Source: Chitinivorax sp. B
Lineage (GTDB): Bacteria > Pseudomonadota > Gammaproteobacteria > Burkholderiales > SCOH01
Direction of reading: 5' to 3'
DNA: 64,000 nt
NCBI RefSeq assembly: GCF_005503445.1
Contig: NZ_SCOH01000005.1
Location: 62,001-126,000, forward strand
Part shown: positions 18,171 to 25,982 of the stretch, piece by piece
How positions within the stretch are numbered: position 1 is the first letter of the stretch
How the letters are laid out: every line of letters starts with the position of its first letter
Program-made: the position numbers and the translations under genes
The notes under the pieces: generated by a model
The model's input: only the letters and a program-made list of their open reading frames with translations
Told to the model about the DNA's origin: nothing
The model's database searches: none

Positions 18171-18656
18171 ATGGCTCAAGAAAAAATGCCAGTTACAGTG
18201 GCAATCCGGGTTCTACGCCAACATGGCATTGCTTTTACTGATCATCTGTATAGCTATGAAGAACATGGTGGGACGATTGTCTCCAGTCGAGAGCTAGGTG
18301 TAGAGGAACACATGGTCATCAAGACATTGATCATGGAGGATGGGCACAAGAAACCGTTGATTGTGCTGATGCATGGCGATCGTGAAGTATCCACCAAAAA
18401 TCTAGCACGTCTGATTGGGGTTAAGACCATTGTTCCATGCAGGCCTGAAGTAGCAAATCGGCACTCTGGCTACGTAGTAGGTGGAACCTCTCCATTCGGT
18501 ACCAAGAAAGCCATGCCCGTATTTATGGAACAAACCATTCTAGATTTACCGAAAATCTACCTAAATGGCGGTAAGCGAGGATACTTGATCGGCCTGGATC
18601 CCCAAATATTACTTCCCATTCTCAAGCCTGTGTTGGTGAGCATTGCAACCGACTAG
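18171..18656 (+). CDS. ybaK: YbaK/EbsC-family aminoacyl-tRNA deacylase
   Basis: 161 aa with the full YbaK fold. AIRVLRQHGIAFTDHLYSYE, KTLIMEDG, STKNLARLIG and the GTSPFGTKKAMPVFMEQTI segment carry the catalytic Lys/Gly elements. The end GLDPQILLPILKPV is also typical. YbaK hydrolyses Cys-tRNA(Pro) made by prolyl-tRNA synthetase in error. The ATG lacks a strong ribosome binding site. It appears to be a single gene; a 467-base gap follows. Confidence 0.92.
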   Translation: MAQEKMPVTVAIRVLRQHGIAFTDHLYSYEEHGGTIVSSRELGVEEHMVIKTLIMEDGHKKPLIVLMHGDREVSTKNLARLIGVKTIVPCRPEVANRHSGYVVGGTSPFGTKKAMPVFMEQTILDLPKIYLNGGKRGYLIGLDPQILLPILKPVLVSIATD

Positions 18657-19123
18657 TCCTTCAGTCAGTTCAACTAAAGAAGTTGGTAACGTTTAGGATA
18701 ACTACTTGTCCTCAGGTAGCAAATGACACCAACAACGCAAATTAGTCCGCTCAAATACGTGTTTCAAGTAAAACTGACTACAAGTTTCTATACTGGAAGT
18801 TCAGTGAGCCAAGGTGCAACCTAATAGAGCCAGTTCAATATCTGTAATGAGTGGCCATCAATGGGATGAAGCGTGGGGGGAAAACGGGAACGGATGTTTG
18901 ATACATGAGGGTGTTGAGCAGCACATGCGCCCCGATCGCGGTTGTGCATTAAGGTTTTGAACGGGTACTTAGCGGCTAACAGTATGTTACAAAGTGTCTG
19001 AGGCAAAGCATGCCGCCACAGACAATATAAGCGTATGGCAAGGTGGCGTTATAAGTATCAAGATTTTGTTAACCTTTTTTAGTGAAGATTTTGTCTCACC
19101 ATCTCGACTGAGCCCACATACAA
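18657..19123. other. Intergenic region with one repeat copy
   Basis: No supported gene lies in these 467 bases. The only structured element is the dispersed repeat at 18974-19072. A 62-codon minus-strand frame (18821-19006) has no ribosome binding site or recognisable motif. Confidence 0.6.
18974..19072 (+). repeat. Dispersed intergenic repeat, copy C
   Basis: It starts GGCTAACA, continues CAAAGTGTCTGAGGCAA, has TATGGCAAGGTG in the middle and ends ATCAAGATTTTGTTAAC. The same blocks in the same order occur at 22718-22801 and in shorter form at 50939-51004. The ends are imperfect inverted repeats of each other. It lies 52 bases before the next gene. Confidence 0.6.
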
Positions 19124-19882
19124 ATGGCGGTTTTATGTCAGATCACTTCAATAACCTGCCTACTGGCCTGTTTGACCTATGGCGCGCAATCCCATGCTGA
19201 TTACAAAATAGGCACTCTCGATTACCCCCCCTATACCTGCCAGCGTGCCGGCCGAATACAGGGAGTGGCCACGGCTTTAGTCCAGCAACTGCTGTTACAG
19301 GCCAAGTTGGATGCGCAGATGCAGCTCATGCCATGGAAACGCGTATTGGCTTCTGCTCGTGTTGGTACCGTCGACGCCATCTACCCGGCTTTGAAAACAA
19401 CAGAACGTGAAAAATACTTGATTTATCTGGATCAACCGCTCTGGGTGGAAAGTGTCGTACTGGTGAGGCTAGATGAAGGACCGAGCCTAGGTGGCGACTT
19501 ATCCAAGCTCGCAGGAAAAAGTGTATGTACGGCTTTGGGTTTCAGCTTGGGTAGTAAGTTTGATAACGCATTCAACCAATATGGCATCAATAAAATCGAG
19601 CAGCCTACATCAACCAGTTGTATGCGTTTACTCATGCAAGGTTTGGTGGAATTTTATGCAACAGATCTACTGACAGCGCAAAACCAGCAGAGCAAGGCAA
19701 CTTACCGAAACTGGGTGACCATCGACCCGCATGCTATCGATGAAACACCAAGCTATTTGGCAGTATCTCGTCGGAGTCCATTAGCCCAAAAGATGGCTTT
19801 GCTGAATCAGCAGATGAATCAACTTCATTTGAGTGGCAACAAAAATAGGTTGGCTCAACAAGCGTTGAATGAATGCGATTGA
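19124..19882 (+). CDS. Periplasmic solute-binding family 3-like protein
   Basis: 252 aa with a signal peptide (about 1-25, ending SHADYK). IGTLDYPPYTCQRAGRIQGVATALVQQLL, MPWKRVLASARVGTVDAIYPA and the later LAGKSVCTALGFSLG segment follow the family-3 binding-protein layout, in the divergent subgroup lacking ABC partners. Two Cys pairs (YTC, SVC, TSC, NEC) may form disulfides in the periplasm. It is distinct from the 15.7 kb gene, with low similarity by eye. There is no ribosome binding site of note. A hairpin terminator follows about 110 bases downstream. Confidence 0.75.
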   Translation: MAVLCQITSITCLLACLTYGAQSHADYKIGTLDYPPYTCQRAGRIQGVATALVQQLLLQAKLDAQMQLMPWKRVLASARVGTVDAIYPALKTTEREKYLIYLDQPLWVESVVLVRLDEGPSLGGDLSKLAGKSVCTALGFSLGSKFDNAFNQYGINKIEQPTSTSCMRLLMQGLVEFYATDLLTAQNQQSKATYRNWVTIDPHAIDETPSYLAVSRRSPLAQKMALLNQQMNQLHLSGNKNRLAQQALNECD

Positions 19883-19990
19883 GTGACCATAACCTCAGTG
19901 TTGGTGGTAACCAGGTTGGGATCGACCTTGTCAATGACATCCTAAACTATGGCTTTCGCATGTCTAGCATGTGAGTTTTTGTGTAGGGCA

Positions 19991-20020
19991 AGCACACTTT
20001 CATCAGTGAAAGTATGCTTT
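19991..20020 (+). terminator. Rho-independent terminator
   Basis: AGCACACTTTCA and TGAAAGTATGCT form a 12-bp stem with one C-A mismatch and a TCAG loop, followed by TTT. It lies 108 bases after the solute-binding gene. Confidence 0.6.
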
Positions 20021-20310
20021 TAGCGTAAATCAGCTAGGGATTTTGGGCGCCTTCCCCAACTCGGTGATTCATCGCGAGCCTAATTTTTATGCCAAATAAA
20101 AGTTCGATCCCGCCATGGGTGGTAACCACTACCTGCTGAAAGATCATCACAAAGTACCGTACAGTATGATCACTGATCACCATATGTTAAGCCAAGCAGT
20201 CACGAACAAAATGAAAGAACCTTGACCGCCTTTCGGCAATGGCAATATCCATGCACATTAGTCTGCTGAACTCAATAGCACCCGAATAGACTACCTTCGC
20301 ATACAATAAT
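20013..20310 (+). pseudogene. Possible gene remnant (one frame with in-frame stops)
   Basis: One forward frame gives protein-like segments broken by stops: QLGILGAFPNSVIHREPNFY, then after a stop FDPAMGGNHYLLKDHHKVPY and SMITDHHMLSQAVTNKMKEP, and after another stop a short tail. No ORF over 60 codons exists here. I cannot name a family. Stretches of this length can occur by chance, so this is a tentative call. The rest of the 432-base gap (19883-20314) holds only the terminator hairpin. Confidence 0.25.
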
Positions 20311-20314
20311 CGGT

Positions 20315-20914
20315 ATGGAATTTCTTTTTCTGATTGGCACCCTTTCATTTACTGTCAGTGGCTATCTTGTCGGCGTCAAGAAACAGTTTGATCTGCTGGG
20401 CATTATCATCTTGGCCCTGTTGACGGCAATTGGTGGTGGCATCATTCGCGATATGTTGTTGAATCGCATTCCCAGCTTGTTCATGGATGCCACACCACTA
20501 TGGAGTGTCTTTGCCGCCTTGGCGATTGCCTGGATGATACGAGCCCACCGGATTACGAGCTTATGGCTGAATCGGTTGTTCATCGTGGCTGATTCCATTG
20601 GCTTGGTGGCGTTCAGCATTGCAGGGGCACGTATTGCATTGGATTTTCAACTGGGTAGTTTTGGCACCATCGCCATTGCCTTCATCAATGCTGTCGGTGG
20701 CGGACTGATTCGTGACATGTTGGTGAACGATGTCCCGTTCATCCTACATCGTGACTTCTATGGCACGGTTGCTATCCTAGCGGCACTCGGGGTAATGGCG
20801 CTCGACCATTTTCAAACGGCAAACTCAACAGGTTTGTACGCAGTATTCCTGACTGGTTTGGTGCTTCGCCTAGTGGCGCATTATCAAGATTTCCAACTGC
20901 CACGCCATAGATGA
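20315..20914 (+). CDS. TRIC-type/UPF0126 cation channel family protein
   Basis: 199 aa, almost entirely hydrophobic, with seven predicted membrane segments built from two repeats. Each repeat carries a glycine-rich motif, GGGIIRDMLLNRIPS near 46 and GGGLIRDMLVNDVPF near 130. This duplicated GGGxxRD motif defines the bacterial trimeric intracellular cation channel family (YadS/YicG). Members form K+-permeable homotrimers; the physiological role in bacteria is poorly known. A Nudix gene follows 52 bases downstream on the same strand. Confidence 0.9.
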   Translation: MEFLFLIGTLSFTVSGYLVGVKKQFDLLGIIILALLTAIGGGIIRDMLLNRIPSLFMDATPLWSVFAALAIAWMIRAHRITSLWLNRLFIVADSIGLVAFSIAGARIALDFQLGSFGTIAIAFINAVGGGLIRDMLVNDVPFILHRDFYGTVAILAALGVMALDHFQTANSTGLYAVFLTGLVLRLVAHYQDFQLPRHR

Positions 20915-20966
20915 TTGCAACGCCTCAGCTACAATGTACCTATATCCATTCATGTAAAACACCCGC

Positions 20967-21593
20967 ATGACCTTCAATGACATGCAACGTTGGCTGACCC
21001 AACGACTATCCGGTCCACAGCCCGACCAACTCAATGGCGATAGGCTCGAATCCATTATCACGCCACTGACACCAGCTTCAATTCTCGCACCTATCGTTTT
21101 TGATCCTACTAATCCAACCATACTGCTGACACAACGAACTCGTCATTTAAACAAGCATGCTGGCCAAATCAGTTTTCCAGGCGGTCGTGCAGAACCTTCC
21201 GATATCAGTCCGGAAGCAACTGCATTGAGAGAAACCCAGGAAGAAATCGGCCTACCCCCCTCCTCGGTGGTCATCGTGGGCAGTCTACCGCAGTACATTA
21301 CCATTACCGGATTTTTTATCACACCTATCGTAGGTTTAGTCCATCCCGGATTTACCTTACGGGTAGATCAAAATGAAGTTGAAGAAGCGTTTGAAATACC
21401 GTTGAACCTCGTGCTGAATCAGCATAACTATCAACGTCATTCCTATAATGTGGAAGGATGTGAAGGCAGCTACCTAGCTATTTCATACGGTGAACGTTTC
21501 ATATGGGGTGCCACAGCCGCCATGCTAATGTCACTATGCAAATGTATTAAACTGGAAAATGCTGATGAGCAATACTGGCAACATGGCAATTAA
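20967..21593 (+). CDS. CoA pyrophosphatase (NudL-type Nudix hydrolase)
   Basis: 208 aa. The CoA-pyrophosphatase signature LLTQRTRHLNKHAGQISFPGG is fused to the Nudix box GGRAEPSDISPEATALRETQ plus EEIG. Typical members cleave CoA and acyl-CoA to 4'-phosphopantetheine and 3',5'-ADP. The ITGFFITPIVGLV and EVEEAFEIPLNLVL segments match NudL/PCD1. The start MTFNDMQRWLTQRL fits the family length. Confidence 0.92.
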   Translation: MTFNDMQRWLTQRLSGPQPDQLNGDRLESIITPLTPASILAPIVFDPTNPTILLTQRTRHLNKHAGQISFPGGRAEPSDISPEATALRETQEEIGLPPSSVVIVGSLPQYITITGFFITPIVGLVHPGFTLRVDQNEVEEAFEIPLNLVLNQHNYQRHSYNVEGCEGSYLAISYGERFIWGATAAMLMSLCKCIKLENADEQYWQHGN

Positions 21594-21829
21594 TCCATTA
21601 AACTCGCTGACAAGCCACTCATTTTTGCATATTCGTCATTAACAAGTCGTCTTACCGACACATTTCATGTAGTTAACATTTTCGATAGATCAAATCAGCT
21701 TGCCAAAACAACCAATACAAGCTGAAATGAAGCATGGCCAACTAAATAGTTTGCTTATTCGCATGATAAATCTCGAATTGCATCACCAGCAAAACTTTGG
21801 CCCCATGCCTAGTCCTCATTCGGTGCACC

Positions 21830-22321
21830 ATGTTGAAATCCAGCCATTGCCAATCAACGACTACGCCCCCGTTTCTTGAATTGCCCAATCCGACCCAACC
21901 CTTTGACGATATCTGGCGGCAAATGACACATTACTGGTGGCAAGCTGGACCAGATGAATCATGGTTGGACAGGTGGGAAAACAGTCTGGATGCATCTCGT
22001 GACTACTATTTGGCTAGCCTTCAAACCCAGCTCAAACTTGCCAGCGTATCAGACCAACTGGTTGGTAGCACTCGCCAAAGTATGCTGGATTTTCTGAATC
22101 AGCTTTCTCAGCAAACTCCTGCCGCCTTGGGAGCACTCTCTCCATTTCAATCAGCCTTGACCATGGGAGGTTGCGCTTATGACTCTATGTCCAAAGCCAC
22201 ACGGCAGGTCAGCAAATTTGCAAATACCAATTTATCTGCGGCGGTAGTAAAAGCAGTCAAGCATAGTTATCGAGAAGCATTGCACTTCGATCCTTCTCAT
22301 CATCCCCGCCGGAAGCCGTGA
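21830..22321 (+). CDS. Phasin-like (PHA granule-associated) protein
   Basis: 163 aa from MLKSSHCQ. The C-terminal half AYDSMSKATRQVSKFANTNLSAAVVKAVK has the heptad-like Ala/Lys pattern seen in phasin_2 proteins (consensus ...RAAKQVSEVAEANLAAA...). The middle helix DYYLASLQTQLKLASVSDQLV also resembles phasins. Phasins coat polyhydroxyalkanoate granules. The N-terminal 50 residues are not phasin-like, so the call is tentative. It is in tandem with the next hypothetical gene, 48 bases apart. Confidence 0.5.
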   Translation: MLKSSHCQSTTTPPFLELPNPTQPFDDIWRQMTHYWWQAGPDESWLDRWENSLDASRDYYLASLQTQLKLASVSDQLVGSTRQSMLDFLNQLSQQTPAALGALSPFQSALTMGGCAYDSMSKATRQVSKFANTNLSAAVVKAVKHSYREALHFDPSHHPRRKP

Positions 22322-22369
22322 TATTTATGTGCTATAACCATAAAGCTCGATAGCGGGTTATCCAAGCCA

Positions 22370-22714
22370 ATGAAAACTGCCATTGTTATCAATCTGGATT
22401 ACGAACGGTTCGGCTATGAGCTGTGCAGCCAATACTGGAATCAAGTGACATCCGTCATGGAAGCATCTGGTTTCATTCTCAATAACCGCATGTTCCTCAC
22501 CAATTTGTCTCCGGAAGAGGCTTATAACAACGCACGCTGGGTCATCAATCAGATTGATGAACTGACACGACACAATTCGATCAGTCTATCTCAGGCAATT
22601 CGGGAATTTTACGGGTTGGATTATACGCAGGTCACCAACCTGTTAACGCCCCCAACCAGTACCATTGCTGTCGAATTCATCGACAATGAGTTTGTTTCTC
22701 AGTCCGTCAATTAG
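22370..22714 (+). CDS. Hypothetical protein
   Basis: 114 aa, soluble, mixed alpha/beta by eye: MKTAIVINLDYERFGYELCS at the start, a helix-rich middle (SPEEAYNNARWVINQIDELT) and TSTIAVEFIDNEFVSQSVN at the end. No family recognised. No signal or membrane segment. It probably shares a transcript with the upstream phasin-like gene. The dispersed repeat begins three bases after its stop codon. Confidence 0.65.
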   Translation: MKTAIVINLDYERFGYELCSQYWNQVTSVMEASGFILNNRMFLTNLSPEEAYNNARWVINQIDELTRHNSISLSQAIREFYGLDYTQVTNLLTPPTSTIAVEFIDNEFVSQSVN

Positions 22715-22717
22715 CTT

Positions 22718-22801
22718 GGCTAACAAAATTCAGCAAAGTGGCTGAGGCAAGGCGCACGGGTATGGCCAAGTGACACAATGCAGCATCCGGATTCTTGTTA
22801 G
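22718..22801 (+). repeat. Dispersed intergenic repeat, copy A
   Basis: It begins GGCTAACAAAATTCAGC and AAAGTGGCTGAGGCAAGGCG, has TATGGCCAAGTG in the middle and ends GCAGCATCCGGATTCTTGTTAG. The right end is an imperfect inverse of the left end. It sits between the convergent hypothetical gene and ubiX. It is the longest clear match to copies B and C. Confidence 0.7.
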
Positions 22802-22843
22802 TCACACTTAAACTCTCGCCCGGCCATGTCGCTGGGTAATCCA

Positions 22844-23497
22844 TCAGCCCCAGCGCTTGATCAAACGATTCCCGATATCGATGTGATCGAGCACTCTTGC
22901 CACGACAAAATCAATCAAATCCTGCACAGTCTGAGGGTGGTGATAGAAGCCTGGGTTAGGCGGCAGAATCACAGCTCCCGCCTTGGCCAGCTTTAGCATA
23001 TTCTCCAGATGGATGACAGAGAAAGGTGCCTCACGCGGAACAATGATCAGCTTCCGCTGTTCTTTCAGCGTTACATCTGCTGCTCGCTCAATCAGATTGT
23101 CGCTCATCCCTGCTGCAATCGCCGCCAATGTCCCCATGGTACATGGGCAGATAACCATTGCATCGGGAGGATTGGAGCCAGAAGCAACCGGTGCAAACCA
23201 TTCCTCCCGGCCAAATACCCGAACCTTGCCAGGCAATACTGCAAACTGCGCACTTAGCACCGCTTCCACTTCTGCAGCCCGAGTGGGCAATGCCCAATCC
23301 ATCTCTTGTCGTGCCACTATTTGAGCCACTTGTGAATACAGCAACCAGACTTCCACGCCGCTCGCCAATAAACATTGCAGTAACCGGATTCCATAAGGCA
23401 TGCCAGATGCCCCGGTGAGAGCCAAAGCGACAGTTTTGCCAACTACCTGATCGACATCAGGGTGTTGTGCCAGCATGGTTTGATACTGGAGATCCAT
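22844..23497 (-). CDS. ubiX: Flavin prenyltransferase UbiX
   Basis: 217 aa. It prenylates FMN to the cofactor of UbiD decarboxylases in ubiquinone synthesis. The N-terminal flavin fold ALALTGASGMPYGIRLLQCL, the CPCTMGTLAAIAAGMSDNLIERAADVTLKE core and LIIVPREAPFSVIHLENMLKL are intact; the catalytic Ser (TGASG) and Glu/Arg residues are present. The ATG at 23497 is chosen; a TTG at 23512 would overlap the upstream stop codon. The gene extends ~20 residues before the flavin fold, slightly longer than usual. It is the last gene of the series that begins at rapZ. Confidence 0.95.
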   Translation of the reverse strand: MDLQYQTMLAQHPDVDQVVGKTVALALTGASGMPYGIRLLQCLLASGVEVWLLYSQVAQIVARQEMDWALPTRAAEVEAVLSAQFAVLPGKVRVFGREEWFAPVASGSNPPDAMVICPCTMGTLAAIAAGMSDNLIERAADVTLKEQRKLIIVPREAPFSVIHLENMLKLAKAGAVILPPNPGFYHHPQTVQDLIDFVVARVLDHIDIGNRLIKRWG

Positions 23498-23508
23498 GGA
23501 CTGATTTC

Positions 23509-24012
23509 TCAATTTGGGGGAACAGCATCCGGCTTGATACTGGCTGGCAAGGAATCCATTAGCTCTTTTTCCAGCATCGGTTCTAGTTTCGGCACAGCCA
23601 CCGACTTAACACTTGGCGACAACAGACGTTTTTGACCAATCATCCGGCAAAGTACCGTCTCCAGCTGATCGGCTAGGGAATCGGGAACAATGAGTGAAGC
23701 CTCTTTATCTGCCGAGCCGGCGTGATCAACTTGCAATCCAACCCGATCAAACAGCATCCAGTTTAAAGTCAGCAAAGTATGCTGAGCACAGTCAATCCGC
23801 TCTCTGAACAAGCCACTACTGACAACTCCCTGTCGTATTGTCTGGGGGCTACTGAATACTACCTTTCGCCAGTAGGTAATATATGTGCTGTCAATCAGTA
23901 CCTTTGACTGATCGATACTGTGCAAATGACTGTCATTCAGACGCAATGCTTGCCAATCAGCCCCCCATGACAAAGCTGGCAAGAACAAACATAAAAGGCG
24001 GTACCATTTCAT
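23509..24012 (-). CDS. Secreted protein, surface-adhesin-E-like
   Basis: 167 aa with a short signal peptide (MKWYRLLCLFLPALSWGADW). The pattern WQALRLNDSHLHSIDQSKVLIDSTYITYWRKVVF followed by ERIDCAQHTL resembles the surface-adhesin protein E family of betaproteobacteria, small periplasmic or outer-surface proteins without known enzyme activity. The C-terminal part (from about 110) is specific to this protein. It overlaps the upstream Gx transporter gene by 4 bases (ATGA), so it is translationally coupled. Confidence 0.6.
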   Translation of the reverse strand: MKWYRLLCLFLPALSWGADWQALRLNDSHLHSIDQSKVLIDSTYITYWRKVVFSSPQTIRQGVVSSGLFRERIDCAQHTLLTLNWMLFDRVGLQVDHAGSADKEASLIVPDSLADQLETVLCRMIGQKRLLSPSVKSVAVPKLEPMLEKELMDSLPASIKPDAVPPN

Positions 24013-24527
24013 TGCGACGTTTCATTCAATAGTCGGGCTACGATCAAACCATTTATCAAGCCAAATAAACTGGCCGTAATCACAAAACCAGGTGCCAGCA
24101 TGACCACTGCCCGGTGTGGAAGCAACCAAGCATAAGCCACTAACAACTGCCCTGTGGTATGTGCAAATGCTGCACACAGACTTTGGCTCACCGGCCCAAA
24201 CCATTCACGCGGCAACAAACAAGTCAACCGCAATACTGCCAGACAGGAGAAACCGCCAGCCAAACTAAGAAAAAAGCCAGGGGTCAGAAAACTACCAAAC
24301 AACAATGCCGCCCCAAGGATACGTAATATGGCGACCCAAGCAGCTGTTTGCCAATCAAATCGGTATAACACATACAGCGTCACAATATTGGCCAAGCCCG
24401 GCTTGACGCCGGGGATGGGGGAAGGCAAGGCATTTTCGATCATGGCCAACATGATACCGGTAGCTGCCATACTGGCCAGCAACCGATCACGTGAGGTTAC
24501 AACCAATTTAGTAGCTGAGGGAATCAT
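24009..24527 (-). CDS. Gx transporter family protein (HepI-like membrane protein)
   Basis: 172 aa from MIPSATKLVV. Five or six membrane segments. LASMAATGIMLAMIENALPSP, PGVKPGLANIVTLYVLY and FGSFLTPGFFLSLAGGF are hallmarks of the family annotated as heptaprenyl diphosphate synthase component I or Gx transporter, S-component-like proteins usually beside NusG-II proteins, as here. It overlaps that gene by 20 bases; a GTG at 24557 would lengthen the overlap. The transported substrate is unknown. Confidence 0.82.
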   Translation of the reverse strand: MIPSATKLVVTSRDRLLASMAATGIMLAMIENALPSPIPGVKPGLANIVTLYVLYRFDWQTAAWVAILRILGAALLFGSFLTPGFFLSLAGGFSCLAVLRLTCLLPREWFGPVSQSLCAAFAHTTGQLLVAYAWLLPHRAVVMLAPGFVITASLFGLINGLIVARLLNETSQ

Positions 24528-24882
24528 AACGCCGACGTGGCCCGGACAATTCAACACTGGTTTGGTTTGGTAGGCACAAAGCTATCTGTCCTGCTCGTGA
24601 CAGCCAACCCTGCAGTACACAATATTGACGTGGGCTGGGATCACGTTGCACACGAGCTTGACCAGCACGAACCTCAATAACTGTCTCACCTAACGGCCCC
24701 ATGGCAGAGATAACGTGATCCTGATTTAAAGGAAGTTCTGCAACCAACTGGCCTGACGCCCGGACCAGGGCACGATCAGGCACTTCACGAAACCAGCACC
24801 AACGCGCACATGCAATGCATACCAATATTGCCAACAGAATGATCAACCAATCACCAGGGCGAACCAAGACGCCCCAGCGCAT
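24508..24882 (-). CDS. NusG domain II-containing membrane-anchored protein
   Basis: 124 aa with one N-terminal membrane segment (WLIILLAILVCIACARWCWF). The rest reads as the small beta-barrel of the NusG-II family: ETVIEVRAGQARVQRDPSPR, QYCVLQGWLSRAGQIALCLPNQTSVEL. The conserved C...GW...G..I.CLPN pattern with its two Cys is present. The function is unknown; it commonly accompanies Gx transporters. The start codon abuts the rapZ stop without a gap. Confidence 0.85.
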   Translation of the reverse strand: MRWGVLVRPGDWLIILLAILVCIACARWCWFREVPDRALVRASGQLVAELPLNQDHVISAMGPLGETVIEVRAGQARVQRDPSPRQYCVLQGWLSRAGQIALCLPNQTSVELSGPRRRYDSLSY

Positions 24883-25719
24883 TTACGCAAGTTCACGATG
24901 ACGAACGATTACTTGTTGTTCATTGCTGAAACGCTTACCCAGTTGCTCTGCAAAATAAACAGAACGGTGCTGACCACCTGTACACCCAATCGCCACGGTC
25001 AGATAGCTGCGGTTATCACGAACAAAACTAGGCAACCAACGTGCAATGTAACTCTCGATATCGTCATACATTGCACACACTTCAGTCTGTGCCTTGAGAA
25101 AATCGACCACAGGCTGATCACGACCAGTCAAAGGTTTGAGATCAGGTACATAATGTGGATTAGGGAGGCTGCGTACATCGAAGACCAGATCAGCATCCAA
25201 CGGAATGCCATGCTTGAAGCCAAATGATTCGACAATCAGGGTTAGACGTGACTGATCCATATCAACCACAGTCTTGACCCAGTTACGCAAGGTATTGGAG
25301 TTCAGATCAGAAGTGTCGATACGATGCGCGAAATCCCCCACGCTCGCCAGCATTTCCCGTTCCAGCGCAATTGCTTCGGTAACGGTCAGCGAAGACATTG
25401 CCAGTGGATGCCGGCGGCGGGTTTCAGAGAAGCGCTTGACCAATGTCTCGGTTTTCGCTTCCAAGAACAACAATCGTACGTCCACCCCTTGTGCACGTAA
25501 TGCATCCAATTGCTGTGGAACGGCATCAATGCTTGGGCCGCCACGCACATCCACACTGATCGCCAACTTGTCGTGGCCATCTGCTTGAAGGTAGCTAGCA
25601 ATCTGTGGAAGAAACGGTGTGGGCAGGTTGTCAATACAGTAGAACCCGCCATCCTCCAGCACCTTGAGTGCCACACTTTTCCCAGAGCCGGACAATCCAC
25701 TAATAATGATGAGTTGCAT
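24883..25719 (-). CDS. rapZ: RNase adapter protein RapZ
   Basis: 278 aa. The N-terminal P-loop IISGLSGSGKSVALKVLEDGG is followed by DNLPTPFLP and the C-terminal regulatory domain with VAIGCTGGQHRSVYFAEQL. In enterobacteria RapZ binds glucosamine-6-phosphate and directs GlmZ to RNase E; elsewhere it is nearly always linked to rpoN-ptsN loci, as here. It follows hprK by 263 bases and leads directly into the NusG-II/Gx/adhesin-E/ubiX genes. Confidence 0.96.
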   Translation of the reverse strand: MQLIIISGLSGSGKSVALKVLEDGGFYCIDNLPTPFLPQIASYLQADGHDKLAISVDVRGGPSIDAVPQQLDALRAQGVDVRLLFLEAKTETLVKRFSETRRRHPLAMSSLTVTEAIALEREMLASVGDFAHRIDTSDLNSNTLRNWVKTVVDMDQSRLTLIVESFGFKHGIPLDADLVFDVRSLPNPHYVPDLKPLTGRDQPVVDFLKAQTEVCAMYDDIESYIARWLPSFVRDNRSYLTVAIGCTGGQHRSVYFAEQLGKRFSNEQQVIVRHRELA

Positions 25720-25982
25720 CGATGTCTCTATGATGAATCAACGATAGACCAATGTTTGAGCATGCCTGAAAGCGTACGTTCCCGCTACCGTAAGCGAAAG
25801 ACAAATTAGTCGACCATGCTGGAAAGACGATGGTTACACAGCAAATCTGATATGCAACACCTTGTTTGACTATACCTAAAACAATACCAAGGTTCGGCGA
25901 TAACGTCAGGAACGAATTTGGATATCGTCGTAGCTGACAACAATCGCAGCTTATCTGATGTAACTCACAGGAAATCTTGCGA

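Noticed and set aside
18821-19006. Minus-strand frame of 61 codons
   Set aside because: No motif or ribosome binding site; its 5' end runs into the dispersed repeat.
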